From NCBI RefSeq assembly GCF_028309625.1, contig NZ_JAQMHR010000013.1:1-35547 (forward strand): a DNA stretch of 35,547 bases. The letters run 5' to 3'. The position numbers and the translations under genes were made by a program. The notes below the pieces were generated by a model. The model saw only the letters and a list, made by a program, of their open reading frames with translations, did no database searches and was not told the origin of the DNA. The stretch's first letter is position 1, and the number at the start of each line of letters is the position of its first letter. Origin of the DNA: Trichococcus sp. K1Tr (GTDB lineage: Bacteria > Bacillota > Bacilli > Lactobacillales > Aerococcaceae). Positions 1 to 6,068 of this stretch are shown here, piece by piece.

Positions 1-1
1 A

Positions 2-119
2 TGTGCGGTGACGATGGCAAGAAGGTCACACCTGTTCCCATCTCGAACACAGAAGTTAAGCTTCTTAGCGCCGATTGTAGTGAAGGGTTTCCCTTTGTGA
101 GAGTAGGACGTTGCCGCGC
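2..119 (+). rRNA. rrf: 5S ribosomal RNA
   Basis: The sequence matches the Firmicute 5S rRNA throughout: the loop segment around 30-55 with the conserved CCGAACAC-like stretch (here TCGAACAC) followed by AGAAGTTAAGC, and the 3' arm with GAGAGTAGGACGTTGCC. The 5' GTGCGGT near base 3 pairs with the 3' GCCGCGC near base 119, forming helix I. It sits directly before a tRNA cluster, as in the 3' end of Bacillales/Lactobacillales rRNA operons. The 16S and 23S genes lie outside the window. End points are uncertain by 1-3 bases. Confidence 0.93.
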
Positions 120-141
120 TTTTTTTTGTATACAGAATTAT

Positions 142-215
142 TCCGCAATAGCTCAGTTGGTAGTAGCGCATGACTGTTAATCATGATGTCGTAGGTTCGA
201 GTCCTACTTGCGGAG
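142..215 (+). tRNA. tRNA-Asn (GTT)
   Basis: Acceptor stem TCCGCAA/TTGCGGA with discriminator G, T-arm GGTTCGAGTCC, anticodon GTT in the loop CTGTTAA. No CCA is encoded. First tRNA after the 5S gene. Confidence 0.95.
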
Positions 216-229
216 TTTTTTCTTAAGAT

Positions 230-302
230 GAGTTATTAGCTCAGTTGGTAGAGCATCTGACTTTTAATCAGAGGGTCGCAGGTTCGAGCCCTGCATAACT
301 CA
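230..302 (+). tRNA. tRNA-Lys (TTT)
   Basis: Acceptor GAGTTAT/ATAACTC with discriminator A, anticodon TTT in loop CTTTTAA, canonical D- and T-arms. CCA is not encoded. Confidence 0.96.
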
Positions 303-305
303 TTT

Positions 306-387
306 GCGGGTGTGGCGGAATTGGCAGACGCACTAGATTTAGGATCTAGCGCCGCAAGGCGTGGGGGTTCAAGTCCCTTCACCCGCA
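306..387 (+). tRNA. tRNA-Leu (TAG)
   Basis: Class II tRNA with a long variable arm (GCGCCGCAAGGCGT). Acceptor GCGGGTG/CACCCGC with discriminator A, anticodon TAG between CTAGA-type stem arms. Confidence 0.96.
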
Positions 388-398
388 TAATTTAATAC

Positions 399-474
399 GC
401 CGGCTTAGCTCAGTTGGTAGAGCATCTGATTTGTAATCAGAGGGTCGAGGGTTCGAATCCTTTAGCCGGCACCA
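399..474 (+). tRNA. tRNA-Thr (TGT)
   Basis: Acceptor GCCGGCT/AGCCGGC with discriminator A. Anticodon TGT in the TCTGA/TCAGA stem. This is one of only two tRNAs here whose CCA is encoded in the DNA (472-474). Confidence 0.96.
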
Positions 475-477
475 TTC

Positions 478-549
478 GCGGAAGTAGTTCAGTGGTAGAA
501 CATCACCTTGCCAAGGTGGGGGTCGCGGGTTCGAACCCCGTCTTCCGCT
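478..549 (+). tRNA. tRNA-Gly (GCC)
   Basis: Acceptor GCGGAAG/CTTCCGC with discriminator T. Anticodon GCC in the CACCTTGCCAAGGTG hairpin. CCA not encoded. Confidence 0.96.
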
Positions 550-581
550 TCAAATGTAGATAGTGCTTTGTACTGTCTTTT

Positions 582-655
582 GCACCCATAGCTCAATTGG
601 ATAGAGTACTTGACTACGAATCAAGCGGTTACAGGTTCGACTCCTGTTGGGTGCA
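582..655 (+). tRNA. tRNA-Arg (ACG)
   Basis: Acceptor GCACCCA/TGGGTGC with discriminator A. Anticodon ACG (read as ICG after deamination) in the CTTGA/TCAAG stem. Confidence 0.95.
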
Positions 656-674
656 TTTTTCACATAATTATCAC

Positions 675-748
675 CGGGAAGTAGCTCAGCTTGGTAGAGC
701 ACTTGGTTTGGGACCAAGGGGTCGCAGGTTCGAATCCTGTCTTCCCGA
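675..748 (+). tRNA. tRNA-Pro (TGG)
   Basis: Acceptor CGGGAAG/CTTCCCG with discriminator A. Anticodon TGG in the CTTGG/CCAAG stem. Confidence 0.96.
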
Positions 749-763
749 TTCAACAATCTTCAC

Positions 764-836
764 GGGGCCTTAGCTCAGCTGGGAGAGCGCCTGCCTTGCA
801 CGCAGGAGGTCAGCGGTTCGATCCCGCTAGGCTCCA
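764..836 (+). tRNA. tRNA-Ala (TGC)
   Basis: Acceptor GGGGCCT/AGGCTCC with the G3-T70 wobble that is the alanine identity element; discriminator A. Anticodon TGC in the CCTGC/GCAGG stem. Confidence 0.96.
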
Positions 837-846
837 TTTTCATTTT

Positions 847-920
847 GGCGGTGTAGCTCAGATGGCTAGAGCATCCGGTTCATACCCGGAAGGTCATGGG
901 TTCGACCCCCTTCGCCGCTA
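847..920 (+). tRNA. tRNA-Met elongator (CAT)
   Basis: Acceptor GGCGGTG pairs with CGCCGCT (one terminal G-T), discriminator A, anticodon CAT in the TCCGG/CCGGA stem. The paired first base excludes an initiator. The sequence resembles the Bacillus elongator tRNA-Met as I remember it. Confidence 0.85.
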
Positions 921-934
921 TTATACCTTGCTTT

Positions 935-1008
935 GGACCTTTAGCTCAGTTGGTTAGAGCAGACGGCTCATAACCGTCCGGTCGCAGGTTCGAGTCCTGC
1001 AAGGTCCA
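935..1008 (+). tRNA. tRNA with CAT anticodon, probably tRNA-Ile2 (lysidine-modified)
   Basis: Acceptor GGACCTT/AAGGTCC with discriminator A, anticodon CAT in the GACGG/CCGTC stem. It sits between Met and Ser(TGA)-fMet, the order found in Bacillus trnB, where this position is the isoleucine tRNA whose CAT is converted to lysidine-AT by TilS. A second elongator Met is the alternative; sequence alone does not show the modification. Confidence 0.7.
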
Positions 1009-1028
1009 TGAAAAACTTATCAGCTTAT

Positions 1029-1118
1029 GGAGGATTACCCAAGTCCGGCTGAAGGGAACGGTCTTGAAAACCGTCAGGCGTGTAAAAGCGCGCAAGGGTT
1101 CGAATCCCTTATCCTCCT
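1029..1118 (+). tRNA. tRNA-Ser (TGA)
   Basis: Class II tRNA with a long variable arm. Acceptor GGAGGAT/ATCCTCC, discriminator T (read from the position after the stem), anticodon TGA in the ACGGT/ACCGT stem. Confidence 0.94.
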
Positions 1119-1120
1119 TT

Positions 1121-1185
1121 GTCATGGCTGTTGGCGCTTTAGCGACATTACAGACATGATACACTTGAGCGAAAGCTCACAGTGT
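1121..1185 (+). repeat. Two-hairpin spacer element, copy 1 (Ser-fMet spacer)
   Basis: The spacer folds into two hairpins. The first is closed by TCATG (1122-1126) with CATGA (1155-1159). The second pairs ACACT-T-GAGC (1161-1170) with GCTC-A-c-AGTGT (1175-1185) around a GAAA tetraloop. Copy 2 at 1275-1338 has the same architecture, with GGGC/GCCC replacing GAGC/GCTC. That is a compensatory change and suggests selection on RNA structure. Function is unknown to me. Confidence 0.7.
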
Positions 1186-1199
1186 TTCCTTATTATTAT

Positions 1200-1272
<73 letters not shown>

Positions 1273-1274
1273 TT

Positions 1275-1338
1275 ATCATGATTGTCGCTGCTTCAGCAGC
1301 TTACAAGCATGATACACTTGGGCGCAAGCCCACAGTGT
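1275..1338 (+). repeat. Two-hairpin spacer element, copy 2 (fMet-Asp spacer)
   Basis: Same layout as copy 1. The outer stem is TCATG (1276-1280)/CATGA (1308-1312), with TTGT/ACAA and GCTGC/GCAGC inside it. The second hairpin pairs ACACT-T-GGGC (1314-1323) with GCCC-A-c-AGTGT (1328-1338) around a GCAA tetraloop. Both copies keep the GNRA loop class and the single bulged C. Confidence 0.7.
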
Positions 1339-1356
1339 AACCAATTTTTTGCGCAT

Positions 1357-1432
1357 GGTTCCGTGGTGTAGGGGTCAACATGCCTGCCTGTCACGCAGGA
1401 GATCGCGGGTTCAAATCCCGTCGGAGCCGCCA
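1357..1432 (+). tRNA. tRNA-Asp (GTC), copy 1
   Basis: Acceptor GGTTCCG/CGGAGCC with discriminator G, anticodon GTC in the CCTGC/GCAGG stem, encoded CCA at 1430-1432. The body is identical to copy 2 at 1908-1980, which lacks the encoded CCA. Confidence 0.95.
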
Positions 1433-1433
1433 T

Positions 1434-1504
1434 GCGGGTGTAGTTTAGTGGTAAAACCCCAGCCTTCCAAGCTGATGTCGGGAGTTCGATTCTCCTCACC
1501 CGCT
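1434..1504 (+). tRNA. tRNA-Gly (TCC)
   Basis: Acceptor GCGGGTG/CACCCGC with discriminator T, anticodon TCC in the CAGC/GCTG stem. Follows tRNA-Asp after one base. Confidence 0.95.
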
Positions 1505-1515
1505 TTTTTTAAGAA

Positions 1516-1589
<74 letters not shown>

Positions 1590-1628
1590 TTGATAAAGCA
1601 CAAACAGTAACAGAAAATTTCTTGTTAT

Positions 1629-1716
1629 GGGGAAGTACTCAAGTGGCTGAAGAGGCGCCCCTGCTAAGGGTGTAGGTCGTTAACGCGGCGCGAGGGTTCA
1701 AATCCCTCCTTCTCCG
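1629..1716 (+). tRNA. tRNA-Ser (GCT)
   Basis: Class II tRNA. Acceptor GGGGAAG/CTTCTCC with one G-T wobble, discriminator G, anticodon GCT between CCCCT/AGGGT-type arms, long variable arm. Confidence 0.94.
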
Positions 1717-1742
1717 TAGCTTTATCAAAAAAATAAAAGATT

Positions 1743-1814
1743 GGTCCGTTGGTCAAGCGGTTAAGACACCGCCCTTTCACGGCGGTAACACGGGTTCGAT
1801 TCCCGTACGGATCA
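1743..1814 (+). tRNA. tRNA-Glu (TTC)
   Basis: Acceptor GGTCCGT/ACGGATC with discriminator A, anticodon TTC in the CCGCC/GGCGG stem. Confidence 0.95.
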
Positions 1815-1832
1815 TATATTTACCAGCATTAT

Positions 1833-1905
1833 GGAGGTTTAGCTCAGCTGGGAGAGCGTCTGCCTTACAAGCAGAATGTCGGCGGTTCGATCCCGTCAAC
1901 CTCCA
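1833..1905 (+). tRNA. tRNA-Val (TAC)
   Basis: Acceptor GGAGGTT/AACCTCC with discriminator A, anticodon TAC in the TCTGC/GCAGA stem. Confidence 0.95.
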
Positions 1906-1907
1906 TT

Positions 1908-1980
1908 GGTTCCGTGGTGTAGGGGTCAACATGCCTGCCTGTCACGCAGGAGATCGCGGGTTCAAATCCCGTCGGAGCCG
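1908..1980 (+). tRNA. tRNA-Asp (GTC), copy 2
   Basis: Same 73-base body as 1357-1429, including acceptor GGTTCCG/CGGAGCC and anticodon GTC. No encoded CCA. A recent duplication or gene conversion inside the cluster explains the identity. Confidence 0.95.
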
Positions 1981-1999
1981 TTTTTTAAATTTTTATTTT

Positions 2000-2072
2000 G
2001 GTCTGATAGCTCAGTTGGTAGAGCACTTGATTGAAGCTCAAGGTGTCGGCGGTTCGAATCCGTCTCGGACCA
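2000..2072 (+). tRNA. tRNA-Phe (GAA)
   Basis: Acceptor GGTCTGA/TCGGACC (one T-G pair) with discriminator A, anticodon GAA in the CTTGA/TCAAG stem. Confidence 0.95.
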
Positions 2073-2085
2073 TTTTTTATATGAT

Positions 2086-2166
2086 GGAGGGATAGCGAAG
2101 TGGCTAAACGCGGCGGACTGTAAATCCGCTCTTTCGGGTTCGGCAGTTCGAATCTGCCTCCCTCCA
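2086..2166 (+). tRNA. tRNA-Tyr (GTA)
   Basis: Class II tRNA with an extended variable arm (CTCTTTCGGGTTCG region). Acceptor GGAGGGA/TCCCTCC, discriminator A, anticodon GTA in the GCGGA/TCCGC stem. Confidence 0.95.
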
Positions 2167-2176
2167 TTCTTATGAT

Positions 2177-2250
2177 GGCGATCGTGGCGAAGTGGTTAAC
2201 GCACCGGTTTGTGGATCCGGCATTCGTGGGTTCAATTCCCATCGGTCGCC
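2177..2250 (+). tRNA. tRNA-His (GTG)
   Basis: The extra 5' G (2177) pairs with C2250, the G-1:C73 histidine identity pair. Acceptor GCGATCG/CGGTCGC. Anticodon GTG in the CCGGT/TCCGG-type stem. Confidence 0.95.
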
Positions 2251-2258
2251 CTCTTTAT

Positions 2259-2330
2259 TGGGCTATCGCCAAGCGGTAAGGCAACAGACTTTGACTCTGT
2301 CATTCGTTGGTTCGAATCCAGCTAGCCCAG
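2259..2330 (+). tRNA. tRNA-Gln (TTG)
   Basis: Acceptor TGGGCTA/TAGCCCA with discriminator G, anticodon TTG in the ACAGA/TCTGT stem. Confidence 0.95.
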
Positions 2331-2353
2331 TTTTTTTTAAATAGTAACACCTC

Positions 2354-2424
2354 GGCGGTATAGCCAAGTGGTAAGGCACAGGTCTGCAAAACCTCTATCA
2401 CCGGTTCAAATCCGGTTACCGCCT
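2354..2424 (+). tRNA. tRNA-Cys (GCA)
   Basis: Acceptor GGCGGTA/TACCGCC with discriminator T (typical of cysteine), anticodon GCA in the AGGT/ACCT stem. Confidence 0.94.
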
Positions 2425-2463
2425 TTCCATGAGTAAGATGGAAAATTGCATTCTTCATATCAT

Positions 2464-2547
2464 GCCGGCGTGGCGGAATTGGCAGACGCGCTGGACTCAA
2501 AATCCAGTGCCCGCAAGGGCGTGCCGGTTCGACCCCGGCCGCCGGTA
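2464..2547 (+). tRNA. tRNA-Leu (CAA)
   Basis: Class II tRNA with variable arm TGCCCGCAAGGGCGT. Acceptor GCCGGCG/CGCCGGT (terminal G-T), discriminator A, anticodon CAA in the CTGGA/TCCAG stem. Last gene of the cluster. Confidence 0.95.
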
Positions 2548-2553
2548 TTACAC

Positions 2554-2601
2554 AAAACAGGATCCTGACGATGACAGCATCGTTGGGATCCTGTTTTTTT
2601 T
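2554..2601 (+). terminator. Rho-independent terminator of the rRNA/tRNA operon
   Basis: AAAACAGGATCC (2554-2565) pairs perfectly with GGATCCTGTTTT (2586-2597). Two wobble pairs and ACGATG/CATCGT around an ACAG loop extend the stem to 20 pairs, followed by a T tract. It ends transcription seven bases after the last tRNA. Confidence 0.93.
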
Positions 2602-2632
2602 GCATAGTTATACACAAAACTAAAAGGAATAT

Positions 2633-2661
2633 TTGAATTTTTTTCATTTTAAGTATATAAT
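2633..2661 (+). promoter_or_regulatory. Promoter of the HxlR-family gene
   Basis: TTGAAT (2633-2638), a 17-base spacer and a consensus TATAAT (2656-2661) place transcription start near 2668, on top of the palindrome at 2665-2677. Confidence 0.75.
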
Positions 2662-2664
2662 TCG

Positions 2665-2677
2665 TTGTAACTTACAA
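2665..2677. promoter_or_regulatory. Probable HxlR autoregulatory operator
   Basis: The perfect 13-bp palindrome TTGTAA-C-TTACAA lies at the predicted transcription start, just before the HxlR gene. The flanking string CTTACAAAAAG recurs at 3212-3222 in a second promoter-like region. Autorepression is inferred. Confidence 0.55.
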
Positions 2678-2708
2678 AAAGAAACTTAATATCTAAGAGG
2701 TGAACAAG

Positions 2709-3047
2709 ATGCTGACCAAAGAAGAATTGCCATTTTGTCCGGTTGCGACAACCGTTGATTTGATCGGAAATAAATGGAAACTGTTGATAATGCGCGAATT
2801 GTTGACTGGAACCAAGCGGTTTAACGAGATGCACCGATTGGTTGATGGCATCAGCCAAAAAGTATTGACTGAAAATCTTCGGAAGATGGAGTCTGATGGG
2901 ATTGTTAAACGGGAAGTATTTCCTGAAGTGCCACCCAGAGTGGAATATTCATTAACCGATCTTGGTGACTCCCTGAGACCGATCATCAACAGCATGAGTG
3001 ATTGGGGAACGGATTATATCAAAAATAATCTCTTGGAACAGAATTAA
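2709..3047 (+). CDS. HxlR-family winged-helix transcriptional regulator
   Basis: A 112-residue protein covering one complete HxlR domain (DUF24). The N-terminal CPVATTVDLIGNKWKLLIMR is the family signature: a conserved Cys at residue 10, then the helix with W-K-x-L-I-(M/L)-R-E-L. The recognition region follows (RFNEMHRLVDGISQKVLTENL), then the wing (KREVFPEVPPRVEYSLTDLG). The conserved Cys is the redox-sensing residue in YodB and HypR of Bacillus, so a role in sensing electrophiles or oxidants is likely. The ATG at 2709 is chosen because AAGAGGTGA precedes it at good spacing; a GTG at 2700 would overlap that site. It has its own promoter and terminator. No oxidoreductase target lies next to it. 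Confidence 0.85.
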   Translation: MLTKEELPFCPVATTVDLIGNKWKLLIMRELLTGTKRFNEMHRLVDGISQKVLTENLRKMESDGIVKREVFPEVPPRVEYSLTDLGDSLRPIINSMSDWGTDYIKNNLLEQN

Positions 3048-3136
3048 TCTGGGAGAGGAAGAAGCAAAGCTGATTGCGAATCCGACCTTTTCTGTAATCC
3101 GATGAGGGTACCAAAAGTTGTATCATTTTCATACTT

Positions 3137-3177
3137 CCTTTTGAAGCGTTATAATGCTTCAAAAGGGATTTTTTTTA
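3137..3177 (+). terminator. Terminator of the HxlR-family gene
   Basis: CCTTTTGAAGC (3137-3147) pairs perfectly with GCTTCAAAAGG (3156-3166), followed by GATTTTTTTT. Confidence 0.9.
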
Positions 3178-3190
3178 CAATCGTTTGGTT

Positions 3191-3260
3191 TAAGTATCAT
3201 TGTAGCTGTAGCTTACAAAAAGGTAAGTACCTGATAAAAAAGTGCGTACTATTGTAAGGG
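3191..3260 (+). promoter_or_regulatory. HxlR-like operator/promoter region ahead of the osmoprotectant operon
   Basis: TTTAAGTAT followed by TGTAGCTTACAAAAAG repeats, with small changes, the promoter/operator layout seen at 2650-2681. It contains the inverted repeat CTTAC (3212-3216)/GTAAG (3223-3227), and further on GTACT-ATTGTAAG (3246-3258). Together with the terminator at 3137 and the inverted repeat at 3315-3378, this accounts for most of the 396-base gap before the next gene. No clear open reading frame with a ribosome site is seen in the gap. Confidence 0.45.
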
Positions 3261-3314
3261 CATCTTTAAAGATATAGTAAGAGTATGGAAATCTATCCAT
3301 AAGTATGGGAAGGG

Positions 3315-3378
3315 AGCAATATCAGTGAGGCGTTAAGCAAGCCAGACAAGCACGAATGCCCATCATGATGATATTGCT
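3315..3378. repeat. 10-bp inverted repeat in the leader of the winged-helix gene
   Basis: AGCAATATCA (3315-3324) is the exact inverse complement of TGATATTGCT (3369-3378), separated by 44 bases. It lies in the untranslated leader and could form a hairpin or be a regulator site. I do not recognise it. Confidence 0.4.
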
Positions 3379-3443
3379 TGTGCGAAGAAACGGGTTCGGC
3401 GGTAATTTTCGGTGCGCATGTGTTGAAGGGGGGAATGCGAGTA

Positions 3444-3734
3444 ATGATAGATCCTTTATTGGTATTTGCAACAATCTTTGATACTGATATTAAGATTGCC
3501 ATTATGTACCTGTTCCTTTACTACCCGACCATGAGCTGCAATGATATCGTCCGATTAACTGGCGAGGAAAAAGAAAGTGTCATCACCAGTCTGTGGCGCC
3601 TGCAGGTGGACACGATTGTGGTCAATCAGATGGAAGGGGACAAACAGTGCTATTATTCCTTGACGAACAGCGGGACCGCCAGTTTGAAGATATTTAGGGA
3701 GGCGGCAAACGTTTCGGATCAATGTTTGAAGTGA
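3444..3734 (+). CDS. Small winged-helix transcriptional regulator
   Basis: About 96 residues. The pattern PTMSCNDIVRLTGEEKESVITSLWRLQVDTIV, then GDKQCYYSLTNSGTASLKIF, is a compact winged helix: helix-turn-helix, wing with a Y-Y-S-L-T strand, closing helix, as in ArsR/MarR-like proteins. It ends 13 bases before the permease gene, so it is probably the first gene of the osmoprotectant operon and its regulator. MarR-like regulators (GbsR, OpcR) sit next to opu operons in Bacillus, but this protein is shorter and I cannot assign it to them. The ATG at 3444 is chosen for its distance from GAAGGGGGG (3425-3433); the ATG at 3435 is almost inside that site. Confidence 0.6.
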   Translation: MIDPLLVFATIFDTDIKIAIMYLFLYYPTMSCNDIVRLTGEEKESVITSLWRLQVDTIVVNQMEGDKQCYYSLTNSGTASLKIFREAANVSDQCLK

Positions 3735-3747
3735 AAGGAGGTCCAAA

Positions 3748-4377
3748 ATGCTAGTTGACGACATATTGCAATACTTTCAAGAGAATTTGAATCAATATTT
3801 GATTTACGTTTACCAGCACCTTGGATTGAGTATCCAGGCAATCGGAATTGCTTGTCTGATCGGCATTCCGCTGGGATACATCAGCCACAAGCACCGGAAA
3901 CTCAGCCAGATGATCACCTTCAGTTCCCAAGCCTTGCGGATCATCCCCAGTTTGGCGGTCCTCTTTTTATTGATCTCCTTCATTGGGGTCGGAAGGGCTC
4001 CAGCGTTGATCGCATTGGTGTTGTTGGGTATTCCGCCGATATTGGTCAACACAACGGTCGGATTCTTGGAAGTCCCCGCTGTGATGATTGAAACGGGGAA
4101 GGGGTTGGGGATGACCGATCGGGAGCTCCTGAAAAGGGTGAAGATTCCGATGGCTTTTCCTTTTGTGATGACCGGCGTGAAGCTGGCGTTGGTGGAAATC
4201 ATCTCGAGTGCGACGTTGGCTACATACATTGGTGCTGGTGGTTTGGGGACACTGATTTTTACAGGATTGGGTTTGAACAGGATGGATCTGCTTCTCATTG
4301 GAGGGGTATCGGTAGCGATGATTGCCTTCACGACAAGCATCTTTCTTGATTACATAATTAAAAGGAGCATAAATTAA
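3748..4377 (+). CDS. Osmoprotectant ABC transporter permease, OpuCB/OsmW type (first permease)
   Basis: A 209-residue inner-membrane protein of the BPD-transporter permease superfamily, with about five hydrophobic segments. The EAA-type loop is visible as MIETGKGLGMTDRELLKRVKIPMAFPFVMTG (two pieces, near residues 112-142), the contact site for the ATPase. The segments SSQALRIIPSLAVLFLL and GAGGLGTLIFTGL are typical of OpuC/OsmU glycine betaine, carnitine or choline permeases. AAAGGAGG lies seven bases before the ATG. The stop codon is followed directly by the ATG of the binding-protein gene. Substrate is inferred from family only. Confidence 0.88.
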   Translation: MLVDDILQYFQENLNQYLIYVYQHLGLSIQAIGIACLIGIPLGYISHKHRKLSQMITFSSQALRIIPSLAVLFLLISFIGVGRAPALIALVLLGIPPILVNTTVGFLEVPAVMIETGKGLGMTDRELLKRVKIPMAFPFVMTGVKLALVEIISSATLATYIGAGGLGTLIFTGLGLNRMDLLLIGGVSVAMIAFTTSIFLDYIIKRSIN

Positions 4378-5277
4378 ATGAAAAGAAAAAATATCATCAG
4401 TACCATTGCAATGTTGGCCGTAACACTTATAGTCTCAGGTTGTTCAAGTTTGGGTGGCGGCAGCACGGAAGGTACAGCCATCCGCGTGGGCTCCAAGGAT
4501 TTCACCGAAAACTTGGTTGTTTCGGAAATTTATGCGTTGGCTTTGGAAGATGCCGGGTATGAGGTTGAAAGGATCCCGAGTATCGCCAGCTCGGTCGTTC
4601 ATACATCGCTCACCAATGATGAAATCGATCTTTATCCGGAGTATACAGGTACAGGTCTATTGGTAGTATTGGAAATGGAGATGGAAACCGACCCTCAGAA
4701 AGTCTATGACACTATCAAAGCAGAATATGATGAGCAGTTCGATCTGACTTGGTTGGATTATGCGGAAGCCAATGACAGCGCGGGGCTGGTCATCAAAACG
4801 AGCGTGGCCGAAAAATACGGTATCGAAACCGTTTCCGATCTGCAGGAACATGCAACTGAGCTTCGTTTTGCTTCCCAAGGTGAATTCGATCAGCGGGAAG
4901 ATGGCCTTCCTGGTTTGACAAAAGCTTACGGTGAATTCAACTGGAAGAGCTCGACAGTCTACGACAACAGTTTGAAATATGAAGTTTTGAAAAACGATGA
5001 AGCGGATGTCGCTCCGGCCTATACGACAGAAGGACAACTGACCAATAAAGAGGAATTCACTGTTTTGGTGGATGACAAGAAATTCTGGCCGCCGTACAAC
5101 TTGGCTCCCGTAATCCGGAATGAAGTATTGGAAGAAAATCCTGATATTGCAGAAATCCTGAACAACATCAGCAGCACGCTGGACACAGAAACGGTGACCG
5201 GATTGAACGCGAAAGTGGATGTCAATGGAGAAGAATATGAAGCGGTAGCGAAAGAGTACTTCGATTCGATAAAATAA
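4378..5277 (+). CDS. Osmoprotectant-binding lipoprotein (OpuCC/OsmX type)
   Basis: A 299-residue extracellular solute receptor. A lysine-rich start and hydrophobic core lead to the lipobox V-S-G-C with Cys22 as the lipidation site, followed by a Gly/Ser linker. The OpuAC-type domain then shows VGSKDFTENLVVSEIYA, DLYPEYTGTG and a closing VAKEYFDSIK. The D-x-Y-P-E-Y-T-G-T motif is characteristic of the quaternary-amine (QAT) receptors that bind glycine betaine, choline or carnitine in an aromatic cage. The gene starts right after the permease stop, so translation is probably coupled. The exact ligand cannot be read from the sequence. Confidence 0.9.
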   Translation: MKRKNIISTIAMLAVTLIVSGCSSLGGGSTEGTAIRVGSKDFTENLVVSEIYALALEDAGYEVERIPSIASSVVHTSLTNDEIDLYPEYTGTGLLVVLEMEMETDPQKVYDTIKAEYDEQFDLTWLDYAEANDSAGLVIKTSVAEKYGIETVSDLQEHATELRFASQGEFDQREDGLPGLTKAYGEFNWKSSTVYDNSLKYEVLKNDEADVAPAYTTEGQLTNKEEFTVLVDDKKFWPPYNLAPVIRNEVLEENPDIAEILNNISSTLDTETVTGLNAKVDVNGEEYEAVAKEYFDSIK

Positions 5278-5294
5278 GGAGGCGTTGAGGCTGC

Positions 5295-6068
5295 ATGGAG
5301 CAAACCGCGATAGAATTCAAAAATGTGACGAAACTCTACGGGGAAGGGGGCACGAAGGCGGTCGATGATATCTCCTTTGAAATTAAGGAGGGCGAGTTCA
5401 TCACTGTCCTAGGCTCTTCCGGCTCCGGCAAAACGACGACTTTAAAAATGATCAATCGCCTGATCCGGGAAGATGCAGGAAACATCACTTTCTTCGGAGA
5501 AGACATCAGTGGAATGAACGAAGTGGATCTTAGGCGGAAAATCGGGTATGTAGTCCAACAAATCGGTCTGTTTCCGCATATGACCGTTGCCCAAAACATC
5601 GCGACAGTTCCGGAACTGCTGAAGTGGGACAAGAAGGAGATCCAAGCCCGCATCAAAGAATTGCTGAAGCTTGTTCAATTGGATCCGAATCTGTTTGCCG
5701 ACAGAAAGCCGAAACAATTATCCGGCGGACAACAACAGCGCGTGGGCGTCGCGAGGGCGCTTGCCGCCAATCCGAAAGTGATGCTGTTGGATGAACCGTT
5801 TGGAGCGGTCGATGCGATCACGCGCCTGCAACTGCAGAATGAACTGCAAAAGATCCACAAAGAATTGGGCGACAAAACCTTTGTGCTGGTCACCCACGAC
5901 ATCAATGAGGCGTTCAAGCTAGGGACGAGAGTGCTGATAATGGACAAAGGCAAGATTTGTCAATTTGATACACCGAGGGAAATCATGCGCAATCCGAAAA
6001 CGGAGTTTGTCGCAAATTTGATTGCCACCGTAAAGGAACAAGAGGCATTTTGGAGTGAGTTGAAATGA
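5295..6068 (+). CDS. Osmoprotectant ABC transporter ATP-binding protein (OpuCA/OsmV type)
   Basis: A 257-residue ABC ATPase. Walker A GSSGSGKTT (residues 40-48), Q-loop near Gln88-89, signature LSGGQQQRV (142-150), Walker B VMLLDEP (162-168) and switch His201 (VTHD) are all intact. The closest type is the OpuCA/ProV group, but the protein stops soon after the ATPase core. The C-terminal CBS domain pair, which senses ionic strength in OpuCA and OpuAA, is missing. Osmotic gating, if any, must lie elsewhere. AAGGAGG precedes the ATG, and its stop overlaps the next start (ATGA, 6065-6068). Confidence 0.92.
   Translation: MEQTAIEFKNVTKLYGEGGTKAVDDISFEIKEGEFITVLGSSGSGKTTTLKMINRLIREDAGNITFFGEDISGMNEVDLRRKIGYVVQQIGLFPHMTVAQNIATVPELLKWDKKEIQARIKELLKLVQLDPNLFADRKPKQLSGGQQQRVGVARALAANPKVMLLDEPFGAVDAITRLQLQNELQKIHKELGDKTFVLVTHDINEAFKLGTRVLIMDKGKICQFDTPREIMRNPKTEFVANLIATVKEQEAFWSELK

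Noticed and set aside
3810-4340. 176-residue frame on the minus strand over the permease gene
   Set aside because: It is the antisense shadow of a clearly coding transporter gene, with no ribosome site.
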